Assembly: GCA_014529385.2 (NCBI GenBank)
Contig: CM043942.1
Location: forward strand, 8,806,001-8,870,000
Source: Adiantum capillus-veneris
Taxonomy: Eukaryota; Streptophyta; Polypodiopsida; Polypodiales; Pteridaceae
DNA length: 64,000 nt
Direction: 5' to 3'
The position numbers and the translations under genes are program-made. This document shows, in pieces, positions 11,861-23,500 of this stretch. Below the pieces are notes generated by a model. It was not told the origin of the DNA and did no database searches. It saw only the letters and a list, made by a program, of their open reading frames with translations. How positions within the stretch are numbered: position 1 is the stretch's first letter; the number at the start of each line of letters is the position of its first letter.

Positions 11861-13031
11861 ACGTGTTGATCAAAAATCAAACACATAGAACAACCACTTG
11901 CCATTGGTTGTAAATTCCGTTCTTCAAGAGCCAAACTTGCTCGTGGAAGATTTTCTATGGAATGCTCTGTCGGAGCTGAATGTGTCTTAAGTGTGTCGCC
12001 AAAGCTGGAAAGTGGAGAACTATTGAAGCCAAATCATTGAGGAGACACTGTAAAGTTGAGCCACTCCGGATGCGGGCTCGAGGAGAGCCAATGCCGCTCT
12101 CTCTCAATCGTTTGTTGGTAAGGCGAGGTCGAGAAGCCGTGAAGAAGCTCCAGCGGAATGGGTGAGGCTATGATGGAGGAGAGTCAAACCACTCTCTCTT
12201 GCTCTCGCTATGTTGATTCCGAGAAGAATGCTCTATGCCACCTTTCATTAACGGACGAAACTCGCTACCCAATGCAAAGTCGAAGCCCTAAATTCTCGAA
12301 GCCAATGCAAAGCCGAGAAGTAGGTACCACTGGAAAAACACACCTCCGACATGTCGAGGTGTGATCCCCGTTGTCAAGGATGTTGATCCAATGTCGGGGG
12401 ATGCCCGAGCTTACTCACTGATGTCCGTATACGTATGTGTGTGTGTGCGTGTGTGTGTGTGTGCATGCGTGTGTACACACACACAATTTCTCTCACTTCC
12501 CCTACTCCTTGCTCAATTTGCACTTCACAAACTGCTCAAGGCAACCAACGTTACCTTGCCAACCTTCAAAAAATTTCACTCTATTGGATTTCACTTCCAA
12601 CATTGCCAATGTTGAAGAATTGCCTTCAATTGACTGTGTTGTGAGCTATTCACTGTGTATAGTCAATAGAGCTGCTAATTTTTGCTTGCTTGGTGTCATT
12701 ACACATCCAGTCTGCTAAAATTTCCCAAGCTTGTAGTATGCTCCTATTTCAATGCTGCGTGTGAACTCCTTGGTTTGCCCAAAAACCTTCCAAGATCTAC
12801 CCAATCTGTAGATGCTTTCGATTTGTTGCTTCCTTTCAAGCTTGTCACCTTGCCCATGCCCAAATTCTCCATTGCTTGACCTGAGAGAAGGGGGGGGGGG
12901 GGGGGGGCGTTGGAAGCTCCAAGGCTCCAAGAGCTCCTCATGATGCCTCCAATTCGGTTCCTCCGTGCAAGATTTATCATCAATTATCGAGCTCCATCGT
13001 CACTACTGAGAGCTTGCTAAAGAGGGGGGAG
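11861..13031. other. Unassigned non-coding stretch
   Basis: No supported gene. It holds a GT-rich microsatellite (12435-12476) running into ACACACA, and an 18-base G tract (12890-12907). A purine run AAAGAGGGGGGAG at about 13019-13031 precedes a TG and looks like a polypurine tract. It is probably decayed retroelement sequence, but I could not assign it. Confidence 0.5.
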
Positions 13032-13661
13032 TGCATCACCACTGATCGTTGTCATGACTCTAATACGAGTTGAAAGTGCGTGATGTGATTGCGTAAATGC
13101 GCGTGTGTAGGAGCACAATTTTGTATGGGTGGAGCAAGCCTCTCGAGAAGAGCTCCTTATTCTTTGTATATGTACAAAGAACAACGAAAGTATGGGTAGT
13201 GGGCGGTCGGACACTGGATGTCCGTCCCTAGGCAAAGGCATGTCGCCTTTACCCCAACATCAAGAGTTAGTTAAATTGAAGGTAAGACTATGGTTTTTCA
13301 TTAATGGAAGGAAAAAGCAAGAGACTAAGGTAAGATCAGCCCTCCTCTATTTAGAAAGTCCATTCTAGTCCTTCTCTTCCAAGTTTGGCTATGCCAAATG
13401 TTCAAAGTAGCTTGCATATGCTTAATGGGTAGTGAAGAAAGTGTATGCATTGGGATTTTGGCCAAATACAAGTCAAAGGGGGGGGGGGGGGGGGGGGACA
13501 AGTTGTTCAAGAATAGCAAGGAGGAGAGATTACATGTGTTCACTTATGCATCATGTTGCCTTTTAACTATTCACTTCCCATCGGTCCATGAAACTATTAT
13601 TGTATTTTAGATTTTTGACAAGTATGAGAAGGGCAAAAAGGGGGGCTCGTGGAGATTTTTG

Positions 13662-13729
<68 letters not shown>

Positions 13730-14340
13730 TTAAGTCTCCATTGTGGCAAAGAAAGTCCTCTCCCTCTCCCTCTCACATGGGAGCTCAAAAGATGGTCTCC
13801 ATGCTCAAGAACTTGGCTATGGATGCAAATCCAAGCAAATAAATCCATGAAATTTTTCTTCTTTGTCTCTACTATTCTAGCTATGCTAAGAGCTTGCTCA
13901 TGGAGTAAGCATATAAGGAAATATTACTTCTTTCTCTTCTCCCTCATCTACCTCCATCCTCAGAGTTCTTCTTCGTGCTGGCGTGTTTAGGGATTGGGAA
14001 AGAGGGTTACACCATGGAATCATGAAGCTCATCATCTTCATTGGTTCAAGAAAGCTCTCCAAGAGTACAAGCTTGTATTGTAATCAGAGCTCTCATTGAG
14101 AGAATTATATTACAAAGTTCTTTTGGAGGGGGGACTAGCTCCAAGTAAATCGGGTCCTCAACAAGTTGTGAATTTTAATGTGTTTTTCTCTTCAGGTCAT
14201 GTGCATGATTTGATGGTCTAATGTGTAAATGATGAAATGAAATTATCTCTACACTATCTATGGTTCTCCTCTAAGGAATCCTCTTAAGAAAAAACTCTCC
14301 TTTCATAATTTAATTCCGTTGTGATTGCAAGAAAATACTA
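13032..14340 (+). repeat. LTR of the gypsy A/B family, boundaries approximate
   Basis: The part from about 13630 to 14340 is clearly homologous to 49102-49812 (same strand) and to 30968-31690 (inverted). Shared blocks include a GGGGGG run before a microsatellite, GGCTATGGA, and TTGGAGGGGGGACTAGCTCC followed by CGGGTCCTCAA. The left limit at 13032 rests only on a preceding purine tract. It contains a 20-base G run (13478-13497) and a (TC)n tract (13664-13724). It may be the 5' LTR of gypsy A, whose interior follows. Confidence 0.5.
13664..13724. repeat. (TC)n microsatellite in LTR
   Basis: An uninterrupted CT/TC tract of about 61 bp. At the homologous place the LTR at 49102 has (CA)n and the inverted LTR at 30968 has a short GT-rich run. 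Confidence 0.95.
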
Positions 14341-14741
14341 AACAGTGTGATATTTGTACTTTTGAACCAATTTATGAATCTGAATTTTCATTTCTACTTG
14401 TTTAAGTTCAAGTTATGTGAAGTTTTCTATTTTAGTTTAGTATCTAAAAGAAGTCTCAATATGATCTTTTGAAGTTTGATTTTGTTCATATGATGTGACT
14501 GATATATGGTATATGATTCTAAATTTCTAACTTCGGAATAGTTGTCAAGTAGCCAGCTTATTCCATTTTGGCAATCACTGTGGTGAGCTACAACTCTTGA
14601 CATGGACTAGTCTCCCACTACACTCAATCATCTATTTGAAATGCTTCCATGTCATCCAACACAAGGATAGCAATTATACTATTTGCTGAGGATCATGACC
14701 ATATTAGCACAGTAGCCAAGGAATCAAAGCAAGACTCTGAT
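14341..14741 (+). mobile_element. Leader and start of gypsy A, left of the copia insertion
   Basis: AT-rich sequence with no ORF of its own. It ends at the copia insertion with target duplication CTGAT (14737-14741). Joining it to 26704 gives continuous sequence (ACTCTGAT then GAACGACC) leading into gypsy A gag, so it is the other half of the same insertion target. Confidence 0.55.
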
Positions 14742-14966
14742 TGTCGGAATTAGGGTTGCAAAGAAACGCACACGGCTTGGAGAAGACGAAGGAAGCTCAA
14801 GGCACACAATAGAGAGTGTGTTACTTAGTGTGCAATGGAAAGATGGATAGCCCTAGAGTGAGGCGTATATACACTGCTCGGGGGAAAAAACCTCCTAAAG
14901 AGGGAAAAAATGCCCCGGCGGTCCTAGTGTGTTCATACACATCACTACCACATGTATATGGTAACA
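14742..14966 (-). repeat. 3' LTR of the outer copia
   Basis: 225 bp, TGTCGGAATT...GGTAACA, about 95% like the LTR at 26472-26698. The first bases carry TGTC instead of TGTT. The inner neighbour on the minus strand is a short purine tract (around 14967-14980). Confidence 0.93.
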
Positions 14967-15045
14967 AATAACCCTTGGAGTGATGCGGTGAACGAGAGCT
15001 GGCACATGAGTAAAGGGAAGTGCCATGCCCTGAGGACATGACACT

Positions 15046-18000
15046 CCACAAAGGGGAGTAAGCCCAAAGCTTTGCAGAAATCTTCAAGCTTCTCATGAGA
15101 CAATGCCTTTGTGAAAAGATCTGTAAGGTTGTCCTGTGTTGGCACATAAGCCAAGCTGATCTCTCCTGTTGAGAGCCTCTCCCTGACATAGTGGTAATTC
15201 ACCTCAATGTGCTTTGTGCGAGCATGAAAAATTGGGTTCCTCGCAACTGCAAATGCACTTTGACTGTCAGTGTAGATAGTGTTGGCAGTGTCCTATCCAA
15301 CACCCAAATCATCCATAAGGCGTCTGAGCCATACACACTCAACCGTAGCTGTGAAGACTACCCTGTACTCAGCCTCACAACTCGAAGTGGCCACAGTAGG
15401 TTGCTTCTTGCTCAACCATGATATACATGAATTGCCAAGCATGAAACAAAAAGCACTTGTGGACAGTCGCATGTCAAAACAACCAGCCCAATATGAGTCT
15501 GAAAAAGCATGTAAGTCTGGCGGCAATGATCCCCCCTTGGGATAAAACAAGCCAAGATGTAAAGTGCAGTGGAAAATCCTCTTGACAACCTGCCAATGCT
15601 TAGACCCTGGGCTATGCATAAATCTGCTGACCTGTGAGACTGCAAACTGAATATCCGGCCTCGTGTTACATACATAAATGAGGCAGCCAATAGCAGTTTG
15701 ATAAAGAGCGACATCAGCAGGATCGCTAGCATCATGTAGACTCAACTTCAAACATGTTTCCATGGGAGTGGCAATAGGTTTGCAATCCTCGAGTCCAAAC
15801 TTAAATAGCAATGTCTCTGTGTAAATTTTTTGACACAAGGCAATACCACCATCACACTGCTTAAACTGTATACCCAAGTAATGATGCAACAGCCCCAAAT
15901 CTTTCATCTTGAAAGTAGCATTCAAATCAGCCTTAAATTCAGCAATATGTCTCTCATTTGGTCCAGTGATCAGCAAATCATCGACATAAAGAACCACAAT
16001 GAGAAGTACATCACCCTCATGCTTTACAAACAATGTGCTTATTGTTGGACTATTACGAAAGCCTCATTTGACCAAATGAGTGTCAGCTTTCTCATACCAA
16101 GCACGAGGAGATTGCTTCAACCCATAGAAAACCTTCTTACATCTGCACAGTTTGTCCTCTTGTCCTTTTATGACAAAACCGCGAGGCTGCGTTACATAAA
16201 CTTCCTCAAATATGTCACCATTCAAGAAAGCAGTAACAATGTCTGATTGATGTACATCCCAACCAAAATGAGCTGCCAATGCACATAGAAAACGCACAAT
16301 AGTTATACGACAAGTGGGAGCAAAAGTCTCTTCATAATCTATGCCTTTTTGCTGTGCATAACCCTTTGCAACAAGTCGAGCCTTATGGCGATCGATCTCA
16401 CCATCCGGCTTGTGTTTCAACTTGTAAACCTGTTTCATACTAATGGCCTTTTGCCAGGAGGCAAATCACATAAAGTCCATGTGTCATTTTGTATATGTGC
16501 ATCATATTTTGATTGCATGGCAACCATCCAATTTTCTAAATTCTGTGCTTCATTAAAAGACAGAGGCTCCTCAACATCATGTAAGGTAGACATAGCCAAA
16601 GCATAACAATCTGATGCATAAGATGCATGGAGAGAGCCTGAACGAGTACGATTAGACAAAGGTGCATCCAATTTACTGTCACACAAAGTGTGCACCAGCC
16701 ATTTTGGCATACCTCTAGCCTGGTCATTTTCAGCCCTTTCCTCATCAAGTACATCTGCATCAGTAATAGGCTGATCTGTAACATTTTCAAAAACCCCCAT
16801 AGGCTGTACATTTGCCTCATTGGAACTTACATTCGTATTTCCACCACTAGAAAGAGGCAACAAAGTGTCATAAATTTCATGTGACCTTACAATACTGTCT
16901 CTAGTGCATGACAATAAGGGTTGAACATAATCTTCCACAAACACTACATCCCGTGAAACTAGAATACGTTTTGTTTGCGGATGATGCATCTTACCCAAAA
17001 TACAGCCTTCACAAACATGTTTGATAGGTGCTTCAAGAGGCGGCAAAGAAGCAACCATATCAGATTTCTGCAAACGTAGCAACTTGGCAAAATTCAGATG
17101 ACCAAAATGTGCATGCCAAAGTTTTGCATCTGAAATAGCCCTCGAATCTACAACTGCATTTGCAAAATTTTGTCCACACTTTTCATACAAAGTGAGCTTA
17201 TACAGCGCACGACACAAAAGGCCAGATGCAACAATTTCAGCACCAAAACTGAGATCATGAACTGTACATCTGTCATCCACAATTTGACTACAAGTCGAAG
17301 TCTAGCAAGTGCGGATACAGACAAAAGGTTCTTCTTGATCCGAGGTACATAAAGTTCATCAACAAGTGTGAAAGAACTGCCATTAGCAGCAATAAGCACA
17401 ATCTTTCCAACTCCCTGAACCGGATAAGAGGCATTGTTGGCACAAGGGACTGAATTCCCATGAGGGACATACTCGAGAGAGGTGAACAATTCACGATGTG
17501 AGGTAATGTGCTTTGTAGCACCACTGTCGAAATACCACACATGTGAATCTGCAGCAACTGACAAGCATGCATCATGGACAACAGGATTGTAAGTGCACTC
17601 TGCACTAAAAGCCCATTCTGCATCAACATCAGCATTACAATCTCCTTTTACAGAAGACTCAACAATGGCTGCATTTGTAGTGGAACCACCCTCTTTCTTC
17701 TTAGCCTCTTTGGCCTTCAACTTAGGACGCGACTTGATCAAGTGATCATTAGCTTTACAATAATGGCAATGCATCTTGTTTTTGCCCTTATCACTATGAA
17801 GTGCTGCCAGCAGAAGCATTGGGAACAGAAGTTTTGCCACTCGTTGTAGCAGAACCATAGGAAGTGGCTGCATTGTTGTTACCACCCTTTCTTTGAGAAG
17901 CAATAAAAGCCCATTCAACTGCACGCTGTCTAGTCCTGTTTTTTTTTTTAAATTGACTCTTGCAACAGAAATCTGCATAATGCATCAAACTTGACAACTT

Positions 18001-18238
18001 TTGGATTTCCTTGGGTCATAAGTCTCCAACTACTAGCAAAAGTCTGGTAAGGCATCAAGAACAATCTACACAAGGGAACTTTCTGAAATGACTTCACCTG
18101 CAGAAATAAGTTGCTCATTGATATCCTTGACACTAGCAAGGAAAGTGTCCATATCATCTTCCTCATGCATAATCTTCGACTCCAACTCTTTACGCAGCAA
18201 AGCAATTTTAGCCTCATTGCGACTTGCATAAAGACCAG
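15046..18238 (-). pseudogene. copia gag-pol pseudogene, left part
   Basis: Read on the minus strand from 18238, it encodes the end of gag (NEAKIALLRKELESK, about 18210), a knuckle CHYCKANDHLIKS in which the last cysteine is lost, the protease segment WYFDSGATKHITS (about 17540), and the integrase zinc-binding region. RT (FLNGDIFEEVYVTQP near 16200, YVDDLLITG near 15980) and RNase H follow. Frames break at about 17970, 17250, 16440 and 16040. Near 16986 about 670 bp are missing relative to the intact copy, from GCILGKM directly to HPQTKRILVS, which removes the whole catalytic core of the integrase. Confidence 0.9.
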
Positions 18239-18729
18239 TGTCGTGTAGCTCCGCTGCCATGATGAGAAAAAGAGCAGAGAAATGCAAGCTAAGATTCTTT
18301 GAAGCCTACTTGATTAATGGTATGTGATGAGGGCTTGTTAACATGCCAAGTCTAATGATTAATGTATGCCAGCTGCGGCTTTAAAGGGCCAATTGATGCC
18401 TTAATGATGCCAAAAAGGAGTATGCCTGAAGTGAGCACATATGTGAGTTTATGATCTAGAACTGCAGTGCTTGAAGTGCTCTACTGGCCTGTCTTTACGG
18501 CTCGTCGATTGGAGCTACGGTTAAGAAGTTATGGCAGTTTGAAGTTCAAGTCGGTTGCAGATCCGTACCGGATTGGGCAACTGCAGGTGAGGTGGCAGAA
18601 ATGAAATGAATGCACGGGCCTGAAGTGCTCACTTTGTGGAGCGCGTCGGTCTTTTCAGATCAATGATCGGAGTACCATATGAAAATTTTTGGGGTTCAGC
18701 CAAGCTGCTCTAGAATAGAGTGCAATTAA

Positions 18730-19085
18730 AAGACCCATAAGTGCTTGAGGAGCATTGTGTTCGGAATGTCGTCTCATGGGAAGCATTGATTGCGGGATTG
18801 ACCCCAAGGGGAGAGAATCCATGATGAGACTGTTGTCAAGGATTGCTCGAAAGAGATGTCGTGCTTGGTAGTGCTTTGGCCGACATGTATGCTAAATGTG
18901 ATGCCCTTGCAAGTGTCTTGGCCGTCGATGAAGAAAACTGGCAAAGCCTTGGCCGCTATGCATGCCAATTGTGGTGCCGTTACGAAAGCACAAAAAGTTA
19001 TTGTTGAGGTCTTAGTCGAGAATGTCGTCTTTTGGAATGCGATGATTGTCGGTGTTGCCTAGGTTGATATGCATGCCAAATGTTC
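18730..19085 (+). pseudogene. Decayed PPR (PLS-type) repeat fragment
   Basis: In changing plus-strand frames I read RNVVSWEALIAG (about 18755), SALADMYAKCDAL (about 18871), LAAMHANCGAVTKAQKVI (about 18950) and ENVVFWNAMIVG (about 19020). These match the L/S repeat signatures of plant organellar RNA-editing PPR proteins (alALVDMYAKCG, VVSWNAMI). Stops and frameshifts separate the blocks. It lies inside the TG...CA insertion, so it is probably a captured gene fragment. PPR proteins act in chloroplasts and mitochondria. Confidence 0.7.
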
Positions 19086-19099
19086 TACCTTTATGAAGT

Positions 19100-20222
19100 T
19101 TAAGGGCCGAGAGGCCTCCCATATGCACCAAAGGCCAAGGGGCATGGCCGCCCGCCCCAAACCAAATTAAATGGCCACCCAATAAAACCCATTAAGTGTG
19201 AAGCTAAGCAAAGATGGCGCAAGCAAGCAGCCAACGAGCGCAGGAAGAAGAAGAGGAGGACGTAGCGTGCGCTGCGATGCTCTGATGAGCGCGAGCCAGA
19301 GACGAAAAAGACTCAAGATGGCATGGCGCCCTGATTCGGTGCCAACCGCGACGCGTTTGAAGCTGGCCGAAATCCTGCCATGCCACGTCATTGCGTCGAT
19401 TCCCATGCCACGTCAGTGGGGCCGGCTCAACTGCTTAGGGAAAATAAGCGAGCTATTATTAGGAGGGGCTTTTGCATGCGAATTGGAGAGATAACGAAGG
19501 ATTGAAAGCCAACAAGGGCTATCATCAGGAGGGCATGAAGGGAAAGAAAACGAGGGCAAGGAGAGGAAGAACATTACGAAGAGCAAGAAGCTCGGGCAAG
19601 GAGGAAAGCTCCCTCTCTCTCGCTCTCATGCTCGGAAGCAAAAGCTCCCAATCTCTCACTCTCATCCTTGAAGCAAGGAAAAACGAGGAGATGGAGGTTA
19701 CAACAAGGAAGAGCAAACAAGGAAGCGAAGCTTGAGAGGATATGGTCGAGGTTAAAGCAATCAAGTGGAGCTTGATAAGGGTAAACTTGTCGAGGCAAGC
19801 AATCAAAGAGAAGCTTGTCGAGACAAGCAAGCAAGGAGAAGAAGCGAGCTTGGTCGAAGCAAGCAAGGGACAAGGGAGTAAACTTGTCGAGGCAAAGCAA
19901 GGGCTTGCATCCTTGAACGCCATCGAAGCAAGGGTCTCCTTGATTGCCATCGAAGCTAAGCAAGAGGGTAAGCTAAGCAAGGTTTTTCCTCTCTTGATCT
20001 CTCAACCTCCAACTCAGGCAAAGGCTTTGCAACCAAGGATCTCTCTCATACATAAGCAAGCATGAAGTTCTCTCTCTCGTTGAGCATAAGATGAGCGGCC
20101 ATGATTAAGAAGGCAAGAGGAAAGCAGGAGGCAGGCAAAGAAAGGGTTAAGTATCAGATAGCAATTGAAGAGCAGGAGAACGGCAATAGTTAAGTGAATT
20201 GAAGCTTGCAACATCCGTGAGG
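19100..20222. other. Low-complexity part of the TG...CA insertion
   Basis: No supported gene. From about 19500 to 20000 the plus strand is rich in AAGCAAGG/GTCGAGGCAAGC words repeated irregularly (for example at about 19790, 19815 and 19885), giving long but meaningless open frames on both strands. It ends at the TGAGG duplication of the inner copia. Confidence 0.6.
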
Positions 20223-20449
20223 TGTTGGAATTAGGGTTGCAGAGAAACACACACAGCTTGGAGAAGACGAAGGAAGCTCAAGGCACACAATAGAGAGCGT
20301 GTTACTTAGTGTGCAATAGAAAGATAGATAGCCCTAGAGTGATGGGCGTATATACAATGCACGGGGGAAAAAACCTCCTAAAGAGGGAAAAAATGCCCCG
20401 GCGGTCCTAGTGTGTTCACACACATCACTACCACATGTATATGGTAACA
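20223..20449 (-). repeat. 3' LTR of the inner copia
   Basis: TGTTGGAATTAGGGTTGC...ATGGTAACA, 227 bp, identical to 25174-25400 except for a C/T at the eighteenth base. Confidence 0.97.
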
Positions 20450-20462
20450 AATCCCCCCTGGA
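20450..20462 (-). other. Polypurine tract of the inner copia
   Basis: The minus strand reads CAGGGGGGATT directly before the 3' LTR, the usual primer for plus-strand DNA synthesis. Confidence 0.75.
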
Positions 20463-20524
20463 GTGATGCGGTGAACGAGAGCTGGCACATGAGTAAAGGG
20501 AAGTGCCATGCCTTGAGGACAGGA

Positions 20525-23500
20525 TCAGTCCACAAAGGGGAGTAAGCCCAAAGCTTTGCGGAAAGCTTCAAGCTTCTCACGAGACAATGCCTTTGTGAAA
20601 AGATCTGCAAGGTTGTCCTGTGTTGGCACATAAGCCAAGCTGATCTCTCCTGCTGAGAGCCTCTCCCTGACATAGTGGTAATGCACCTCAATGTGCTTTG
20701 TGCGAGCATGAAAAACTGGGTTCCTCGCAACTGCCAATGCGCTCTGACTGTCAGTGTAGATAGTGTTGGCAGTGTCCTGTCCAACACCCAAGTCAGCCAT
20801 AAGGCGTCTGAGCCATACACACTCAACCGTAGCTGTGAAGACTGCCCTGTACTCAGCCTCACAACTCGAAGTGGCCACAGTAGGTTGCTTCTTGCTCAAC
20901 CATGATATACATGAATTGCCAAGCATGAAACAAAAACCACTTGTGGACACTCGCGTGTCAAAACAACCAGCCCAATCTGAGTCCGAAAAAGCATGTAAGT
21001 CTGGCGGCAATGATCCCCCCTTGGGATAAAACAAGCCAAGATGTACAGTGCCACTAAGGTAGCGGAAAATCCTCTTGACAGCCTGCCAATGCTTAGACCC
21101 TGGGCTATGCATAAATCTGCTGACCTGCAAGACTGCAAACTGAATATCTGGCCTCGTGTTGCATACATAAATGAGGCAGCCAACAGTAGTTTGGTAAAGA
21201 GTGACATCAGCAGGATCGCCAGCATCATGTAGACTCAACTTCAAACCTGTTTCCATGGGAGTGGCAATAGGTTTGCAATCCTCAAGTCCAAACTTACATA
21301 GGAATGTCTCTATGTAACTTTTCTGACACAAGGCAATACCACCATCACACTGCTTAAACTGTATACCCAAGTAATGATGCAACAGCCCCAAATCTTTCAT
21401 CTTGAAAGTAGCATTCAAATCAGCCTTAAATTCAGCAATATGTCTCTCATTTGGTCCAGTGATCAGCAAATCATCAACATAAAGAACCACAATGAGAAAT
21501 ACATCATCCTCACGCTTTACATACAATGTGCTTTCTGTTGGACTGTTATGAAAGCCTCGTTTAACCAAATGAGTGCCAGCTTTCTCATACCAAGCACGAG
21601 GAGATTGCTTCAACCCATACAAAGCCTTCTTACATTTGCACACTTTGTCCTCTTGTCCTTTTATGACAAAACCGCGAGGCTGCGTTACATAAACTTCCTC
21701 AAATATGTCACCATTCAAGAAAGCAGTAACAATGTCTGATTGATGTACATCCCAACCAAAATGAGCTGCCAATGCACATAGAAAACGCACAGTAGTCATA
21801 CGACAAGTGGGAGCAAAAGTCTCTTCATAATCTATGCCTTTTTGTTGTGCATAACCCTTTGCAACAAGTCGAGCCTTATGGCGATCGATCTCACCATCCG
21901 GCTTGCGTTTCAACTTGTAAACCCACTTCGTACCAATGGCCTTTTTGCCAGGAGGCAAATCACATAAAGTCCATGTGTCATTCTCTATAAGTGCATCATA
22001 TTCTGATTTCATGGCAGCAATCCAATTTTCTGAATTCTGTGCTTCATCAAAAGAGAGAGGCTCCTCAACATCATGTAAACTAGACACAGCCAAAGCATAA
22101 CAATCTGATGCATAAGATGCATGGCGAGAGCCTGAACGAGTACGACTAGATAAAGGTGCATCCAATTTACTGTCACGCAAAGTGTGCACCAGCCATTTTG
22201 GCATACCTCTAGCCTGCTCATTTTCAGCCCTTTCCTCATCAAGTACATCATGTACATCTGCATCAGTAATAGGCTGTTCTAAAACATTTTCAGAAACCCC
22301 CATAGGCTGTACATTTGCCTCATTGGAACTTACATTCGTATTTCCACCACTGAAAAGAGGCAACAAAGTGTCATAAATGTCCTGTGAGCTTACATTACTG
22401 TCTCTAGTACATGACAGCAAGGGTTGAACAGAATCTTCCACAAACACTACATCCCGTGAAACCAAAATACGTTTTGTTTGCGGATGATACAACCTGTAAC
22501 CTTTGCTTTCAGCACTATAACCAACAAAAATACATTTGACAGCCTTATCATCCAATTTTCTGCGCTGCACTTGTGGCACCAAAGCATATGCCAAACAGCC
22601 AAAAACACGCATGTGCTCAATAGAAGGTTTTCTATCATGCCATGCTTCATATGGAGTAATAGACTGCAAAGCTTTCGTAGGACACCTGTTAAGTACATAA
22701 GTGGCACACATGATGGCCTCAAGCCAAAAAGAATGCGGCAAAGCTTGACTTTTGACCATACATCGTGCCATTTCCGTTAGTGACCTGTTTTTCCTCTCAG
22801 CAACACCATTTTGCTGAGGTGTATAAGGCACTGTACATTGGTGTTTTATCCCACGACTAGCCAGAAATGCATTAAATTCATGAGACATATACTCCCCCCC
22901 TCGATCGGAACGGAGGGTGCCCATAGTACATTTTGAGACATTTTCAGCCATAGCCAAAAATTGTTTGAAGCACATAAAAACTTCGGACTTCGCTTTAAGC
23001 GGAAATACCCACGCATGCCTGGAGTAATCATCAATGAAAGTCACGAAGTACAGGTAATTGCCCAAGGACGGAGTTTGCATGGGCCCACAAACGTCACTAT
23101 GCACAAGCTGCAACCTGCATGTAGCCCTAACTGAACCATCCTTTGGAAACTTAGAACGCTGCATTTTACCCAGAATACAGCCTTCACAAACATGTTTGAT
23201 AGGTGCTTCAAGAGGCGGCAAAGAAGCAACCATATCAGATTTCTGCAAACGCAGCAAACTGGCAAAATTCAGATGACCAAAACGTGCATGCCAAAGTTTT
23301 GCATCTGAAATAGCCCTTGAATCTGCAACAGCATTTGCAAAATTTTGTCCACACTTGTCATACAAAGTGAGCTTATACAGCCCACGGCACAAAAGCCCAG
23401 ATGCAACAATTTCATCACCAAAACTGAGATCATGAACTGTACATCTGTCATCCACAAATTTGACTACAAGTCCAAGTCTAGCAAGTGCGGATACAGACAA

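Noticed and set aside
11980-12364. Plus-strand small ORFs of 61 and 68 codons
   Set aside because: No homology recognised, no start context, and they lie in decayed retroelement surroundings.
12890-12907. Poly-G runs (also 13478-13497) as regulatory G-quadruplexes
   Set aside because: Long single G homopolymers in decayed LTR-type DNA; no conserved context, and homopolymer length may be a sequencing artefact.
19525-20065. Overlapping open frames on both strands of 100-150 codons
   Set aside because: They follow low-complexity AAGCAAGG-type sequence; composition is repetitive and no domain is visible.
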